From positions 1,288,001-1,352,000 of the forward strand of contig NZ_CP048286.1 of NCBI RefSeq assembly GCF_010365285.1: DNA of 64,000 nt, written 5' to 3'. Origin of the DNA: Paenibacillus rhizovicinus (lineage in GTDB: Bacteria; Bacillota; Bacilli; Paenibacillales; Paenibacillaceae). The notes beneath the pieces are model-generated. The model saw only the letters and a list, made by a program, of their open reading frames with translations, made no database searches and was not told the origin of the DNA. Shown here piece by piece: positions 18,350 through 27,503 of the stretch; position 1 is the stretch's first letter; each line of letters opens with the position of its first letter. The position numbers were made by a program, and so were the translations under genes.

Positions 18350-18384
18350 AGGGCGAATTGAATAATTCGTAAATCCGCACAACG

Positions 18385-18435
18385 AAAAAAGCCGGATGAT
18401 CCGGCCGAGTTTAGCTCGGGCCGAACAATCCGGCT
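18385..18435 (-). terminator. Intrinsic terminator after the YfhD-like gene pair
   Basis: AGCCGGAT (18428-18435 on the minus strand side) pairs with ATCCGGCT (18390-18397) around a nested GGCC/CCGAG stem, followed on the minus strand by TTTTTTCG. Confidence 0.75.
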
Positions 18436-18500
18436 TCCTATCCTGCAAGGCTTTACCTGCTTACTTACATGCTTGGCCTGCTTCGCAGCTTTCACCTGCT

Positions 18501-18692
18501 TTATATCTCCGCCGCTCCGCCGGTTTGCCTGATGACATGCAGCGCCCGCTCCACCAGCTCGTCGCCGACGTCAGCCGTCAGCGATGCGCCGTCGGTACCT
18601 TCGTCAATTTGCTCGATGCGCAGGAACTGCAGCTTGCGCTGCGCCTCCCGTGCCCGATTCTCATCCTGGAATGTCGCATGGATCGTCGTCAC
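18501..18692 (-). CDS. Small conserved-looking hypothetical protein
   Basis: 63 residues, MTTIHATFQDENRAREAQRK at the start and LVERALHVIRQTGG near the end. The alternation of strand, helix and a final ALHVIRQTGG helix-turn resembles half of the YflT/general-stress-type ferredoxin-like fold, but this is only an impression. GTG start with TAGGA 7-8 nt upstream, overlapping the stop of the YfhD-like gene, so the two look co-translated. Just after its stop come three imperfect 12-13-bp repeats (18450-18500). Confidence 0.5.
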   Translation of the reverse strand: MTTIHATFQDENRAREAQRKLQFLRIEQIDEGTDGASLTADVGDELVERALHVIRQTGGAAEI

Positions 18693-18701
18693 TGGAGCGT
18701 C

Positions 18702-18878
18702 CTACAGCAGACGCTGCGCTTGCTGTGATGCATTCGCCTGCGCCCTTGCGTCCGCTTCCTCCGCGCGCTTCATCGCGATGCGGTCCGCTTCGTCTGCCTG
18801 CTCCTCCGCGAATTCCACGTCCTCGTTCTTGCCGATCGGCAGATTCGCAAAGTTTTGCTTCTTCAGGTTCTCGCTCAT
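18702..18878 (-). CDS. YfhD-like small protein
   Basis: 58 residues, very acidic and hydrophilic. The core NLPIGKNEDVEFAEEQADEA followed by Ala/Arg-rich helix (MKRAEEADARAQANAS) matches the YfhD family pattern (DVE[YF]--E-AD--D--A--RA) of small spore-former proteins with unknown role. Start ATG 18878 has AAGGAG at 7 nt; another ATG two codons earlier is too close to that site. First of a two-gene unit ending at the terminator 18385-18435. Confidence 0.7.
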   Translation of the reverse strand: MSENLKKQNFANLPIGKNEDVEFAEEQADEADRIAMKRAEEADARAQANASQQAQRLL

Positions 18879-18989
18879 GGTCATTCTCCTTCATGTTCTG
18901 AGATGAAATAAACACGAAGATTAGCATCGGCCAACGGATGCGATCTTATGCCTGTCGATACGTGGATGCGTGACCGGACGACCATAGAC

Positions 18990-19017
18990 AAAAAGCCCCT
19001 GATTCAGGGGCTTTTTT
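18990..19017. terminator. Bidirectional terminator downstream of dnaJ
   Basis: AAAAAGCCCCTGA-TTCAGGGGCTTTTTTT: symmetric stem with T-runs on both strands. It ends the hrcA-grpE-dnaK-dnaJ unit on the minus strand, 4 bp after the dnaJ stop. Confidence 0.9.
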
Positions 19018-19021
19018 TCGG

Positions 19022-20164
19022 CTAGTCGCCGCGGAATGCTTTTTTCATTTTCTCGAAAATCGTCTCATGATGCTCCTGCTGCTGCACGTCACCCGTGCCG
19101 CCAGCGCCGCTGGCTCCGCCCGCCAATTGACGAAGCAAATCCTTCTGTTCGTCGTTCAGGTTGGTTGGCGTAACGACCGTTACTTTCACGTGCTGGTCGC
19201 CTTGGCCGTAGCCGCGCAGACGCGGAACCCCTTTGCCTTTGAGGCGGAAGAACGTGCCTGTTTGCGTGCCTGCCGGAATCTTGAGCTTCACTTTCTCGTT
19301 CAGCGTCGGAATCTCGATCTCGTCGCCAAGCGCTGCCTGCGCGAACGTCAGCGGCACCTCGCAGTAGATGTCGTCATTCTCCCGCTCGAAGAAATCATGC
19401 GGCTTGACGCGGATCACGATATACAAGTCGCCGGACGGACCGCCGCGCGTACCGCTCTCGCCCTCGCCGGACAAGCGGATTTGCGCGCCTTCGTCGACGC
19501 CCGCCGGAATTTTCACGTTGATTTTGCGGTTCTTCTTCACTTTGCCCGCGCCATGGCAGGTCGTGCATTTCTCTTTGATGACTTTGCCGGCGCCGCCGCA
19601 ATTCGAGCACGCGCGGCGATTGACCATGCGGCCAAACGGCGTATTTTGAACGACTTCCTGCTGTCCCGTACCGCGGCAGACGCCGCAAGTTTCCGGTTTC
19701 GTGCCGGGCTTGGCGCCCGAGCCGGAGCAAGTGTCGCAATTTTCGGTGCGCGGAATCGTGATTTCGGTTTCTTTGCCGAATACGGCTTCCTTGAACTCGA
19801 TGGTCATCGTGTACTGCAGATCGTTGCCGCGCTGCGGTGCGTTCGGATCGCGTCGTCCGCCTCCTCCGCCGAAGAACATATCGAAGATATCGCCGAAGCC
19901 GCCGTTAAAGTCCGCGCCTCCTCCGCCTCCGAAGCCTTGGTTCGGGTCGACATGGCCGTATTGGTCATAGGTTGCGCGCTTGCCGCCGTCGCTAAGAACG
20001 TCGTATGCTTCCTTGACTTCTTTGAATTTCGTTTCCGCATCCGCTTCCTTGTTAACGTCCGGATGGTATTGGCGAGCCAGCTTTCGGTACGCCTTCTTGA
20101 TTTCGTCCTCGTCTGCGCTTTTCCCAACGCCGAGCACATCGTAATAATCCCGCTTATTAGCCAA
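19022..20164 (-). CDS. dnaJ: Chaperone protein DnaJ
   Basis: 380 residues, type I J-protein and DnaK co-chaperone. J domain with HPD ([13 protein letters not shown]), Gly/Phe-rich linker ([18 protein letters not shown]), four zinc-centre repeats [32 protein letters not shown], then the substrate-binding C-terminal domains. Last gene of the class I heat-shock operon; it is separated from dnaK by a 150-bp gap containing a terminator. Confidence 0.98.
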   Translation of the reverse strand: MANKRDYYDVLGVGKSADEDEIKKAYRKLARQYHPDVNKEADAETKFKEVKEAYDVLSDGGKRATYDQYGHVDPNQGFGGGGGADFNGGFGDIFDMFFGGGGGRRDPNAPQRGNDLQYTMTIEFKEAVFGKETEITIPRTENCDTCSGSGAKPGTKPETCGVCRGTGQQEVVQNTPFGRMVNRRACSNCGGAGKVIKEKCTTCHGAGKVKKNRKINVKIPAGVDEGAQIRLSGEGESGTRGGPSGDLYIVIRVKPHDFFERENDDIYCEVPLTFAQAALGDEIEIPTLNEKVKLKIPAGTQTGTFFRLKGKGVPRLRGYGQGDQHVKVTVVTPTNLNDEQKDLLRQLAGGASGAGGTGDVQQQEHHETIFEKMKKAFRGD

Positions 20165-20225
20165 AATCCGTCACCCCGTCTCCTAGTTACGCTGGTTTCT
20201 CTCTCCGACTATACTGCAGACAGAC

Positions 20226-20271
20226 GAAAAACGGCTGCGCCGTCCAAATTTTCAAGGACGGCGCACCGTTT
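20226..20271 (-). terminator. Intrinsic terminator between dnaK and dnaJ
   Basis: On the minus strand AAACGGTGCGCCGTCC pairs with GGACGGCGCAGCCGTTT around a TTGAAAATTT loop, followed by TTTCG. A strong hairpin with a short T-run, expected to lower dnaJ relative to dnaK. Confidence 0.7.
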
Positions 20272-20314
20272 ACGCAAAACCAACCAATTACTTGTACATG
20301 CTTATAGTTGCAGC

Positions 20315-22168
<1,854 letters not shown>

Positions 22169-22206
22169 TTAGTTTAGGAAAATAATAAATTATAGACAGC
22201 TGAACG

Positions 22207-22785
22207 TTAACCGCTGACTTTCACCATCGCGGGACGCAGCACTTTATCCTTCAGCATGAAGCCTTTTTGCACTTCTTCGACGACAATGCCTTCTTCGTAT
22301 TCGTCGGATTCCACCGTCATGATCGCTTGGTGGAAATCAGGATTGAACGGCTGGCCGACGGCTTCCATCGGTTTCAAGCCTTCCGCATCCAGCACGCCTT
22401 CCAATTGGCGGAAGATCATGTCCACGCCTTTGGAGAACGATTCGACGTCGCCGCCCGCTTTCGCGGCTTCAACGGCGCGGCCGAAGTTGTCGACGACGGG
22501 CAGCAGCTGCCCGATCAGTTTCATGGACGCGTATTGCGCTAGCTCTTCGCGTTCTTTCATCGTACGGCGGCGGAAATTATCGAAATCGGCTTGCACGCGC
22601 AAGTATCGTTGTTGGTTCTCGTCCGCTTGACGCGTCAGCTCGGCGATTCTGCCGTCTTCTTCCGTGCCTTCAGACGCTTCGCCTTCAAACGCGGATTGTT
22701 CGTTTACGTTTTCCTGTTCTTCGTTCGACGCCTGGTCCATTTCTTGCTTATGTTCTTCATCTGTATGTTGTTCATTCACAGACAC
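22207..22785 (-). CDS. grpE: Nucleotide exchange factor GrpE
   Basis: 192 residues. Acidic, disordered N terminus, long coiled coil, then the beta domain with VVEEVQKGFMLKDKVLRPAMV. Drives ADP release from DnaK. I choose the GTG at 22785 (MSVNEQHTDEEHK) because AGGAGGTG ends 9 nt upstream; the GTG at 22797 is part of that ribosome site and cannot serve as start. Confidence 0.96.
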   Translation of the reverse strand: MSVNEQHTDEEHKQEMDQASNEEQENVNEQSAFEGEASEGTEEDGRIAELTRQADENQQRYLRVQADFDNFRRRTMKEREELAQYASMKLIGQLLPVVDNFGRAVEAAKAGGDVESFSKGVDMIFRQLEGVLDAEGLKPMEAVGQPFNPDFHQAIMTVESDEYEEGIVVEEVQKGFMLKDKVLRPAMVKVSG

Positions 22786-22821
22786 GCGAATCGACACCTC
22801 CTATAAATAATTCACTGCACA

Positions 22822-23847
22822 TCACTTGTACCAGCGGCCCAGCAATACAGCCATGTTCTTGGATAGAATGTCGAGCAGACTGATTACTCTTCCATAGTCC
22901 ATTCTTGTAGGTCCAAGAATGCCGATCGTGCCCAGCGACTTGCCCTCTACGGAATAGGTTGCCGTAATGAGGCTGCAGTTATTGATAGCTTCATGCGTAT
23001 TTTCTGTTCCAATGCGGACTTGAATGCCGCTTGGAAGCGCGTTGAACATCTGCATGATCGTGGGCGTTTCATCCAGCAGATCAAGAAGCGTCTTCACTTT
23101 GTCGACATCCTTGAATTCCGGCTGCGTGAGCATGTTCGTCGTGCCGCTCATGAAGACGCGCTGATCGTTCTCGCTCGCCAGCGTTTGATCCAGAATACCG
23201 AGCAGCCGTTCAAACTGATCTGCGTAGCGGCCAAGCTCTTGGCCGACTTCGGAATACAATTTCGATTTCAGGCGGACAAGCGGAACGTCAACGAGTTTGG
23301 CATTCAAAATGTTAACGGCCTGCTGCATCTCCTCCATGTTCATGTCTTCCGGGAGGGAGATGGTCCGGTTCTCGACATGGCCGGTATTGGTGACGATGAT
23401 CGCCACGGCCGTGTCTTGCGTCAGCGGTACCAGCTGAAAATGCTTCAGCGACGTCGTGAACGTCTCCGGTCCGAGCAGAATGCTCGTGTAATTCGTCATG
23501 TTCGACAGAATCATAGCGGCATGCTGGATAATTTGCTCCATCTGATTCATTTTCTCCGTAACGAAGGAACGGACCAGCTGCTTTTCTTCCTCTTTGACTT
23601 CGCCAAGCCTGACGAGATGATCGACGTAATAACGGTAGCCTTTGATCGAAGGGATGCGGCCTGCCGAAGTATGGGGCTGCTCCAGGAAGCCAAGCTCCTC
23701 CAGATCAGCCATCTCGTTGCGGATCGTTGCCGGACTGAAGCTGACGTCGCTGCGCTTCGAAATGCTGCGTGAACCGATCGGTTCCGCAGAACGGATATAA
23801 TCGTCTATGATGACATTCAAAATCATTCGCTGCCGCTCGGTTAACAT
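22822..23847 (-). CDS. hrcA: Heat-inducible transcription repressor HrcA
   Basis: 341 residues. N-terminal winged helix-turn-helix (SDVSFSPATIRNEMADLEELGFL) and PHTSAGRIPSIKGYRYYVD, the HrcA signature; the GAF-like dimer domain follows. Represses through the CIRCE element located 75 bp upstream, so it is autoregulated. GGAGGG site upstream of the ATG. First gene of hrcA-grpE-dnaK-dnaJ. Confidence 0.98.
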   Translation of the reverse strand: MLTERQRMILNVIIDDYIRSAEPIGSRSISKRSDVSFSPATIRNEMADLEELGFLEQPHTSAGRIPSIKGYRYYVDHLVRLGEVKEEEKQLVRSFVTEKMNQMEQIIQHAAMILSNMTNYTSILLGPETFTTSLKHFQLVPLTQDTAVAIIVTNTGHVENRTISLPEDMNMEEMQQAVNILNAKLVDVPLVRLKSKLYSEVGQELGRYADQFERLLGILDQTLASENDQRVFMSGTTNMLTQPEFKDVDKVKTLLDLLDETPTIMQMFNALPSGIQVRIGTENTHEAINNCSLITATYSVEGKSLGTIGILGPTRMDYGRVISLLDILSKNMAVLLGRWYK

Positions 23848-23922
23848 CGCAGTCCCTCCAGATTCGCAATTTCGGAAGATCGGTCACCATCGGGCGACTC
23901 CGTACAGTCGTTCTCATCTTCG

Positions 23923-23949
23923 TTAGCACTCGATAACGTTGAGTGCTAA
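23923..23949. promoter_or_regulatory. CIRCE operator (HrcA binding site)
   Basis: TTAGCACTC - 9 bp - GAGTGCTAA, a perfect match to the CIRCE consensus, between the hrcA promoter and start codon. Confidence 0.98.
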
Positions 23950-23960
23950 TCATTACTACA

Positions 23961-23990
23961 AAAATACCAAACCAACTTAGCGATTGTCAA
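23961..23990 (-). promoter_or_regulatory. Sigma-A promoter of the hrcA operon
   Basis: Minus strand TTGACA - 18 bp - TATTTT; the CIRCE starts about 11 bp downstream of the -10, the usual arrangement for HrcA control. Confidence 0.7.
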
Positions 23991-24071
23991 GTCGGTTCGG
24001 CATTTTCGTGCGCCTATTTCGTTGCAAGCCCGGCAGCCGGCAGCATGGTTACATGCTCAGCCGGCCATCCG

Positions 24072-25296
24072 CTAACGCTCGTAGGCTCCGATATCCGGCG
24101 CGCTTCCGTTGTAGCTGTTCGTAACGCCCGGAATGACGGCCCCTGCATCGATCGCGGGAGAACTTGCCGAATTAAGATGCATGTTATAGAGCGAGGCATA
24201 GCTCGGATAACCGGCAAGCGCGCTCAAGTTCAGGAGAGGGTCTCCCCATACGCCATGCGCTTCCTGACCCGTCGCCGTTCTGAAGGCGGCAAGCGATGTA
24301 TAGGCGCGCCATGTGATTGCCGTCGTATTTCGTGAACGGTTGACCTTCTTTGTACGTGCTGTCGGTCGTTTTCTTATAGAACATTTTCGCGGTCTCCGAC
24401 GATAGCAGCGATTTGAATTTGATATCGACGCCTGCCGTCTCGAAATTCCCGTACGTTTGAATGGCGCTCAAGTATACGGATGAAAGCGGAGGCGGCGTTG
24501 TCGTCGTCTGATAATAACAAGCCTTCGCGGTTCCCACTAACGGATCGCCGAACACGGCGTTGGTGCAAGGCGTGCCCGCCGTAAGCGTCAAATAGTTGAA
24601 GGCGCCGTTCGCGCCATACGCTACGCTCGCGCTGCCGTTGAAACTGCAGGTTTGATTTTCGTTCGCGCAAAAGGTGTAGCCTGTCGGTCCGGCCGGCCTC
24701 GAACCCGTTCCGGTCGTGTAAGAAATCGTCAGCTTCGGTCTATTGGCCGCCGTTGCGTATTGGTTGCTTGCGACTTCCTGGATGTTGATGGAAGTACCGC
24801 TGCGCACGCGCATATACCAGGCTTGATTCACCGCCGAGCCGTTCGCCCATGCCTGAATATCGGATTTGATATCTGTCGACGAGGTCCAGCCTGCGCTCGT
24901 TGCGAACGTCATATTGCCGGAAGCCGTTCCGTTAACGGAATCCATGATGGTGCTGCCCGACGTATTCGTCCAGCCGGTCGTTACCGTGTCTCCCGTGCCC
25001 GCGCGTCTCAGCCAGCCTGCGCCTGTCTTGTCGAAGGCCGTGGAGGTGTTGCCCTCGACCCACATGCCCTTGTTGTTTGCATCCGTAATTCGGAACAAAT
25101 CGACCGTTCCCCCGATATACGCATTATTGCCCGTATTGTATAGCGATAACGTCGCCGAATCGATCGTTGCGCCTGCCGGGATCTGTCCTGCCAAATCAAA
25201 ATAAATCAAGGCGTTTGTCGTCGTTCCCGCTCCGCCGTCCCTGATGTAGTACGACGGCATTTGACCCGACGTATAATAGCCCGCGTTCGCCCCCAT
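24072..25296 (-). pseudogene. Decayed secreted DNRLRE / parallel beta-helix protein
   Basis: The readable frame from 25296 starts mid-domain (MGANAGYYTSGQMPSYYIRD) with no signal peptide; a stop lies six codons upstream. About 195 residues form a DNRLRE-type adhesion/carbohydrate-active-enzyme domain (NALIYFDLAGQIPAGATIDS), followed by a Cys-rich module (GYTFCANENQTCSFNG) and a linker of three prolines. Then SVYLSAIQTYGNFETAGVDI begins another domain that breaks off after KYDGNHMA. From there the reading frame shifts: the adjacent frame gives AYTSLAAFRTATGQ... GDPLLNL ... SSPAIDAGAVIPGVTNSYNG, SAPDIGAYER and a TAG at 24072, the typical end of right-handed beta-helix proteins. So an internal deletion joined two ends. 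It sits between hrcA and the acetyltransferase gene. Confidence 0.75.
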
Positions 25297-25452
25297 TGTC
25301 GGGCCATTGCCTGCTCATGCCTGTCGGCTGCTCGACTGCTTAAGTTATTTCTACAAAATGGTAGCTTAAGTCCGCGCCTGCTTCCTCTGCAATCCGCCTA
25401 ATTGATAATACTATCCAACTCGGCATCCGTACCGGCCACAGGCGGCCTAACG

Positions 25453-25503
25453 AAAAAAAGCCGCTCGGTCGCAGGAATAAGATTCCTGACGATCGAGCGG
25501 CTT
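25453..25503 (-). terminator. Terminator of the ArgA-like acetyltransferase gene
   Basis: AAGCCGCTCG (minus, 25494-25503) pairs with CGAGCGGCTT (25458-25467) around a second stem (TCAGGAAT/ATTCCTG), followed by TTTTTTT. Confidence 0.85.
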
Positions 25504-25509
25504 TCTCAT

Positions 25510-25971
25510 TTAGTTCAGCATTCTCAGAACCGCGATTTCGTCGCAGGCATGCTGTTTCGGGCAGTTCACGCAATCCGTCCAAACCTTCTCGGGAAAAATC
25601 TCTTTGTTTACGACGGTAAAACCGTTCTTCTCGAAGAAATGCACTTCGTAGGTCAATGCCATAATCTTCGGTATATGCTGTTCTTTCGCTTCGATAATCA
25701 ACTGGTCCACCAGCTTGCTGCCGATGCCGAGCCCTTTATAGCCTTCCGAAATGCCGAGCGAGCGGATTTCCACCAAATCGGAGCCGAGCCGGGTCAATGA
25801 GCCGCAGCCCACGACGTCTTCTCCCACTTCCGCGACGACGAACGTGTCGATCTGGCGCTTCAGCGTTTCGCGTGATCGCGGCAGCATGATTCCTTTCTCA
25901 GCGTAACCGGCAATTAAATCCGCCAATGTCTCGATATCGTTCTCGGTCGCTCTTCTGCATACCGCTTCCAT
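25510..25971 (-). CDS. GNAT N-acetyltransferase related to N-acetylglutamate synthase (ArgA-like)
   Basis: 153 residues. The acetyl-CoA loop is visible in LGISEGYKGLGIGSKLVDQL. The N-terminal stretch MEAVCRRATENDIETL, LIAGYAEKGIMLPRS and the C-terminal ALTYEVHFFEKNGF plus the cysteine motif TDCVNCPKQHACDE are hallmarks of short ArgA-like acetyltransferases (the PRK07757 type). A role in the first step of arginine synthesis is plausible but not proven. Start ATG 25971 is chosen for GGAGG at 8 nt; two alternative starts lie up to 8 codons upstream. Single-gene unit with its own promoter and terminator. Confidence 0.85.
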   Translation of the reverse strand: MEAVCRRATENDIETLADLIAGYAEKGIMLPRSRETLKRQIDTFVVAEVGEDVVGCGSLTRLGSDLVEIRSLGISEGYKGLGIGSKLVDQLIIEAKEQHIPKIMALTYEVHFFEKNGFTVVNKEIFPEKVWTDCVNCPKQHACDEIAVLRMLN

Positions 25972-26019
25972 CGCTTGCGCCTCCATCCTTGGCAATCCAC
26001 CTTTTTTAATAAATCAATA

Positions 26020-26054
26020 CGTATAAATATACAATACGGTGCATTTCTACACAA
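26020..26054 (-). promoter_or_regulatory. Candidate promoter with ARG-box-like operator
   Basis: Minus strand TTGTGT (26049-26054) - 17 bp - TATATT (26026-26031). Overlapping the -10 is CGTATAAATATACA (26020-26033, plus strand), which matches the ArgR/AhrC consensus half-site pair TGAATWWWWATTCA at 11 of 14 positions and has GTATA/TATAC dyad symmetry. Arginine-dependent repression of the ArgA-like gene is inferred. Confidence 0.45.
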
Positions 26055-26084
26055 GAACAATTTGTCAGGAAAACGACCGGGTTT

Positions 26085-27239
26085 TCAGCTTATAAAAGCG
26101 CCGAATACTTCGTTGCCTAGCGGGATGCCTTGCTGCGACAAACGATAACCGCCGCCATTGCCCGCTACGGCTTCGATCAGCCCTTGTTTCAAGAGCTTTT
26201 CCAGCGGTTCGCCGAAATGGCTTTCGATCGTCCGGCCCGGAAACTGCGCCGTGAAATCGTCATTGCGCACCCCTTGCAGCAGACGAAGGCCGACCATCAT
26301 GAAGTCCTCCATCGCCTCCTCGTCGGAAACGGCGTTCGTTTCCAGACGCGGCAGACGCGCGGACGCGGCGTCCAAATACGGCTGAATGCCTTTGATATTC
26401 ACATGCCGCTCTCCGCGGGCGTAACCATGCGCTCCGGCACCCAATCCGTAATAGGGCTCATTGCGCCAATACGTGATATTGTGGCGGCTTTCGAAGCCCG
26501 GCTTGGCGAAGTTGCTGATCTCATAATGGTTGTAGCCAGCCCCCGTCAGTCTATCGATCAGGAGCATGTACATCGCAAGCTCGTCCTCCTCCGGAGGCAG
26601 CGGCAATTCATTGCGCTCGTACAAGGCATGGAACAGCGTATTCTCCTCGACCTTCAGGCCGTAGAGGGAGTAGTGGGGCAGATCCAGCGCAAGCGCCTTC
26701 GCCACGCTGTCCGACAGCTGCTCTACGCGCTGACCCGGCAAACCGAACATCAAATCGATGGACAGATTATGGAACCCGGCCATTCGCGCGTTCTCGATGC
26801 TGCGGTAGACGTCATCCACGTTATGAATCCGCCCGATTCGTTCCAGCAAGCCGTTATCGAACGACTGCACGCCGAAGCTGATCCGGTTGACGCCGCCGGC
26901 GCGCATCGCCTGCAGCTTCTCCAAATCCGTCGTGCCCGGGTTCGCTTCCATCGTGAACTCCGCATCCGGATGGATCGGAAAATGCCGCTTCACGGAAGTC
27001 AGAAACCGTTCCATCTGCGGCGGCGTAAGCACCGTCGGCGTCCCGCCGCCAACGAATACGGTCCGAATCTCTTCGGGCGGCAATGCCTCCGCGGTCAGGA
27101 CCATCTCCTGCTCCAGCGCGTCCAAATACGCATCCACGGGCTGCCCGCGCAGCACGTAAGAAGTGAAATCGCAATAGTGGCACTTGTTCGTACAGAAAGG
27201 GATATGAATATAAAGCGCCCTCGGCGCGTGGGTAAGCAT
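26085..27239 (-). CDS. hemW: Radical SAM heme chaperone HemW
   Basis: 384 residues. HemW-type motif HIPFCTNKCHYCDF: the three cluster cysteines plus the extra F characteristic of HemW (CXXXCXXCDF) rather than coproporphyrinogen dehydrogenase HemN. Also FVGGGTPTVLTPPQME, EANPGTTDLEKLQ and SFGVQSFDNGLLERIGR. Start ATG 27239 with GGAGG at 7 nt; the ATG two codons earlier is too close. Follows lepA in the order seen in B. subtilis. Confidence 0.95.
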   Translation of the reverse strand: MLTHAPRALYIHIPFCTNKCHYCDFTSYVLRGQPVDAYLDALEQEMVLTAEALPPEEIRTVFVGGGTPTVLTPPQMERFLTSVKRHFPIHPDAEFTMEANPGTTDLEKLQAMRAGGVNRISFGVQSFDNGLLERIGRIHNVDDVYRSIENARMAGFHNLSIDLMFGLPGQRVEQLSDSVAKALALDLPHYSLYGLKVEENTLFHALYERNELPLPPEEDELAMYMLLIDRLTGAGYNHYEISNFAKPGFESRHNITYWRNEPYYGLGAGAHGYARGERHVNIKGIQPYLDAASARLPRLETNAVSDEEAMEDFMMVGLRLLQGVRNDDFTAQFPGRTIESHFGEPLEKLLKQGLIEAVAGNGGGYRLSQQGIPLGNEVFGAFIS

Positions 27240-27312
27240 ATGCATTCCTCCAAGGTCTTGCTGTCAATTTGCCTCCATACGAAACAAATTGTTTTTATTT
27301 TCATGCGTCCTT

Positions 27313-27341
27313 AAATAAAAAAAGGAAGCGTATTTGCTCCC
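27313..27341 (-). terminator. Intrinsic terminator downstream of lepA
   Basis: Minus strand GGGAGC-AAATAC-GCTTCC followed by TTTTTTTATTT; it lies beyond the 150-bp inverted-repeat element and separates lepA from hemW. Confidence 0.75.
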
Positions 27342-27351
27342 TTAAAAAGGC

Positions 27352-27501
27352 TGCGTTGAGGTGGGCCGGAGGCCGGTAAGGAGATGAAGCAACGAAGTGG
27401 TCGCCTTTGTAACCGAATTCAACCTTTGAAAATTGTTCATGAAATCCGGGTACAACAGCGAGCGTAATCCCTTACCGGCCGCAGGCCAGCCCTCCAACGC
27501 A
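27352..27501. repeat. 150-bp element with 30-bp imperfect terminal inverted repeats
   Basis: Left arm 27352-27381 begins TGCGTTGAGG and ends GGCCGGTAAGG; right arm 27470-27501 begins CCTTACCGGCC and ends CTCCAACGCA. The arms match over most of their length as inverted repeats; the 88-bp centre has no reading frame of note. It begins 3 bp after the lepA stop. It looks like a MITE-type or structured dispersed repeat; copy number cannot be judged from one window. Confidence 0.65.
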
Positions 27502-27503
27502 TC

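Noticed and set aside
18307..18495. 62-codon Lys-rich frame MKAAKQAKHVSKQ on the minus strand
   Set aside because: It runs straight through the strong terminator at 18385-18435 and into the pseudogene; kept only as a comment on possible lost coding sequence.
25338..25371. 8-bp direct repeat GCTTAAGT flanking 18 bp near the decayed beta-helix gene
   Set aside because: Too short and too close together to be an insertion footprint; could be chance.
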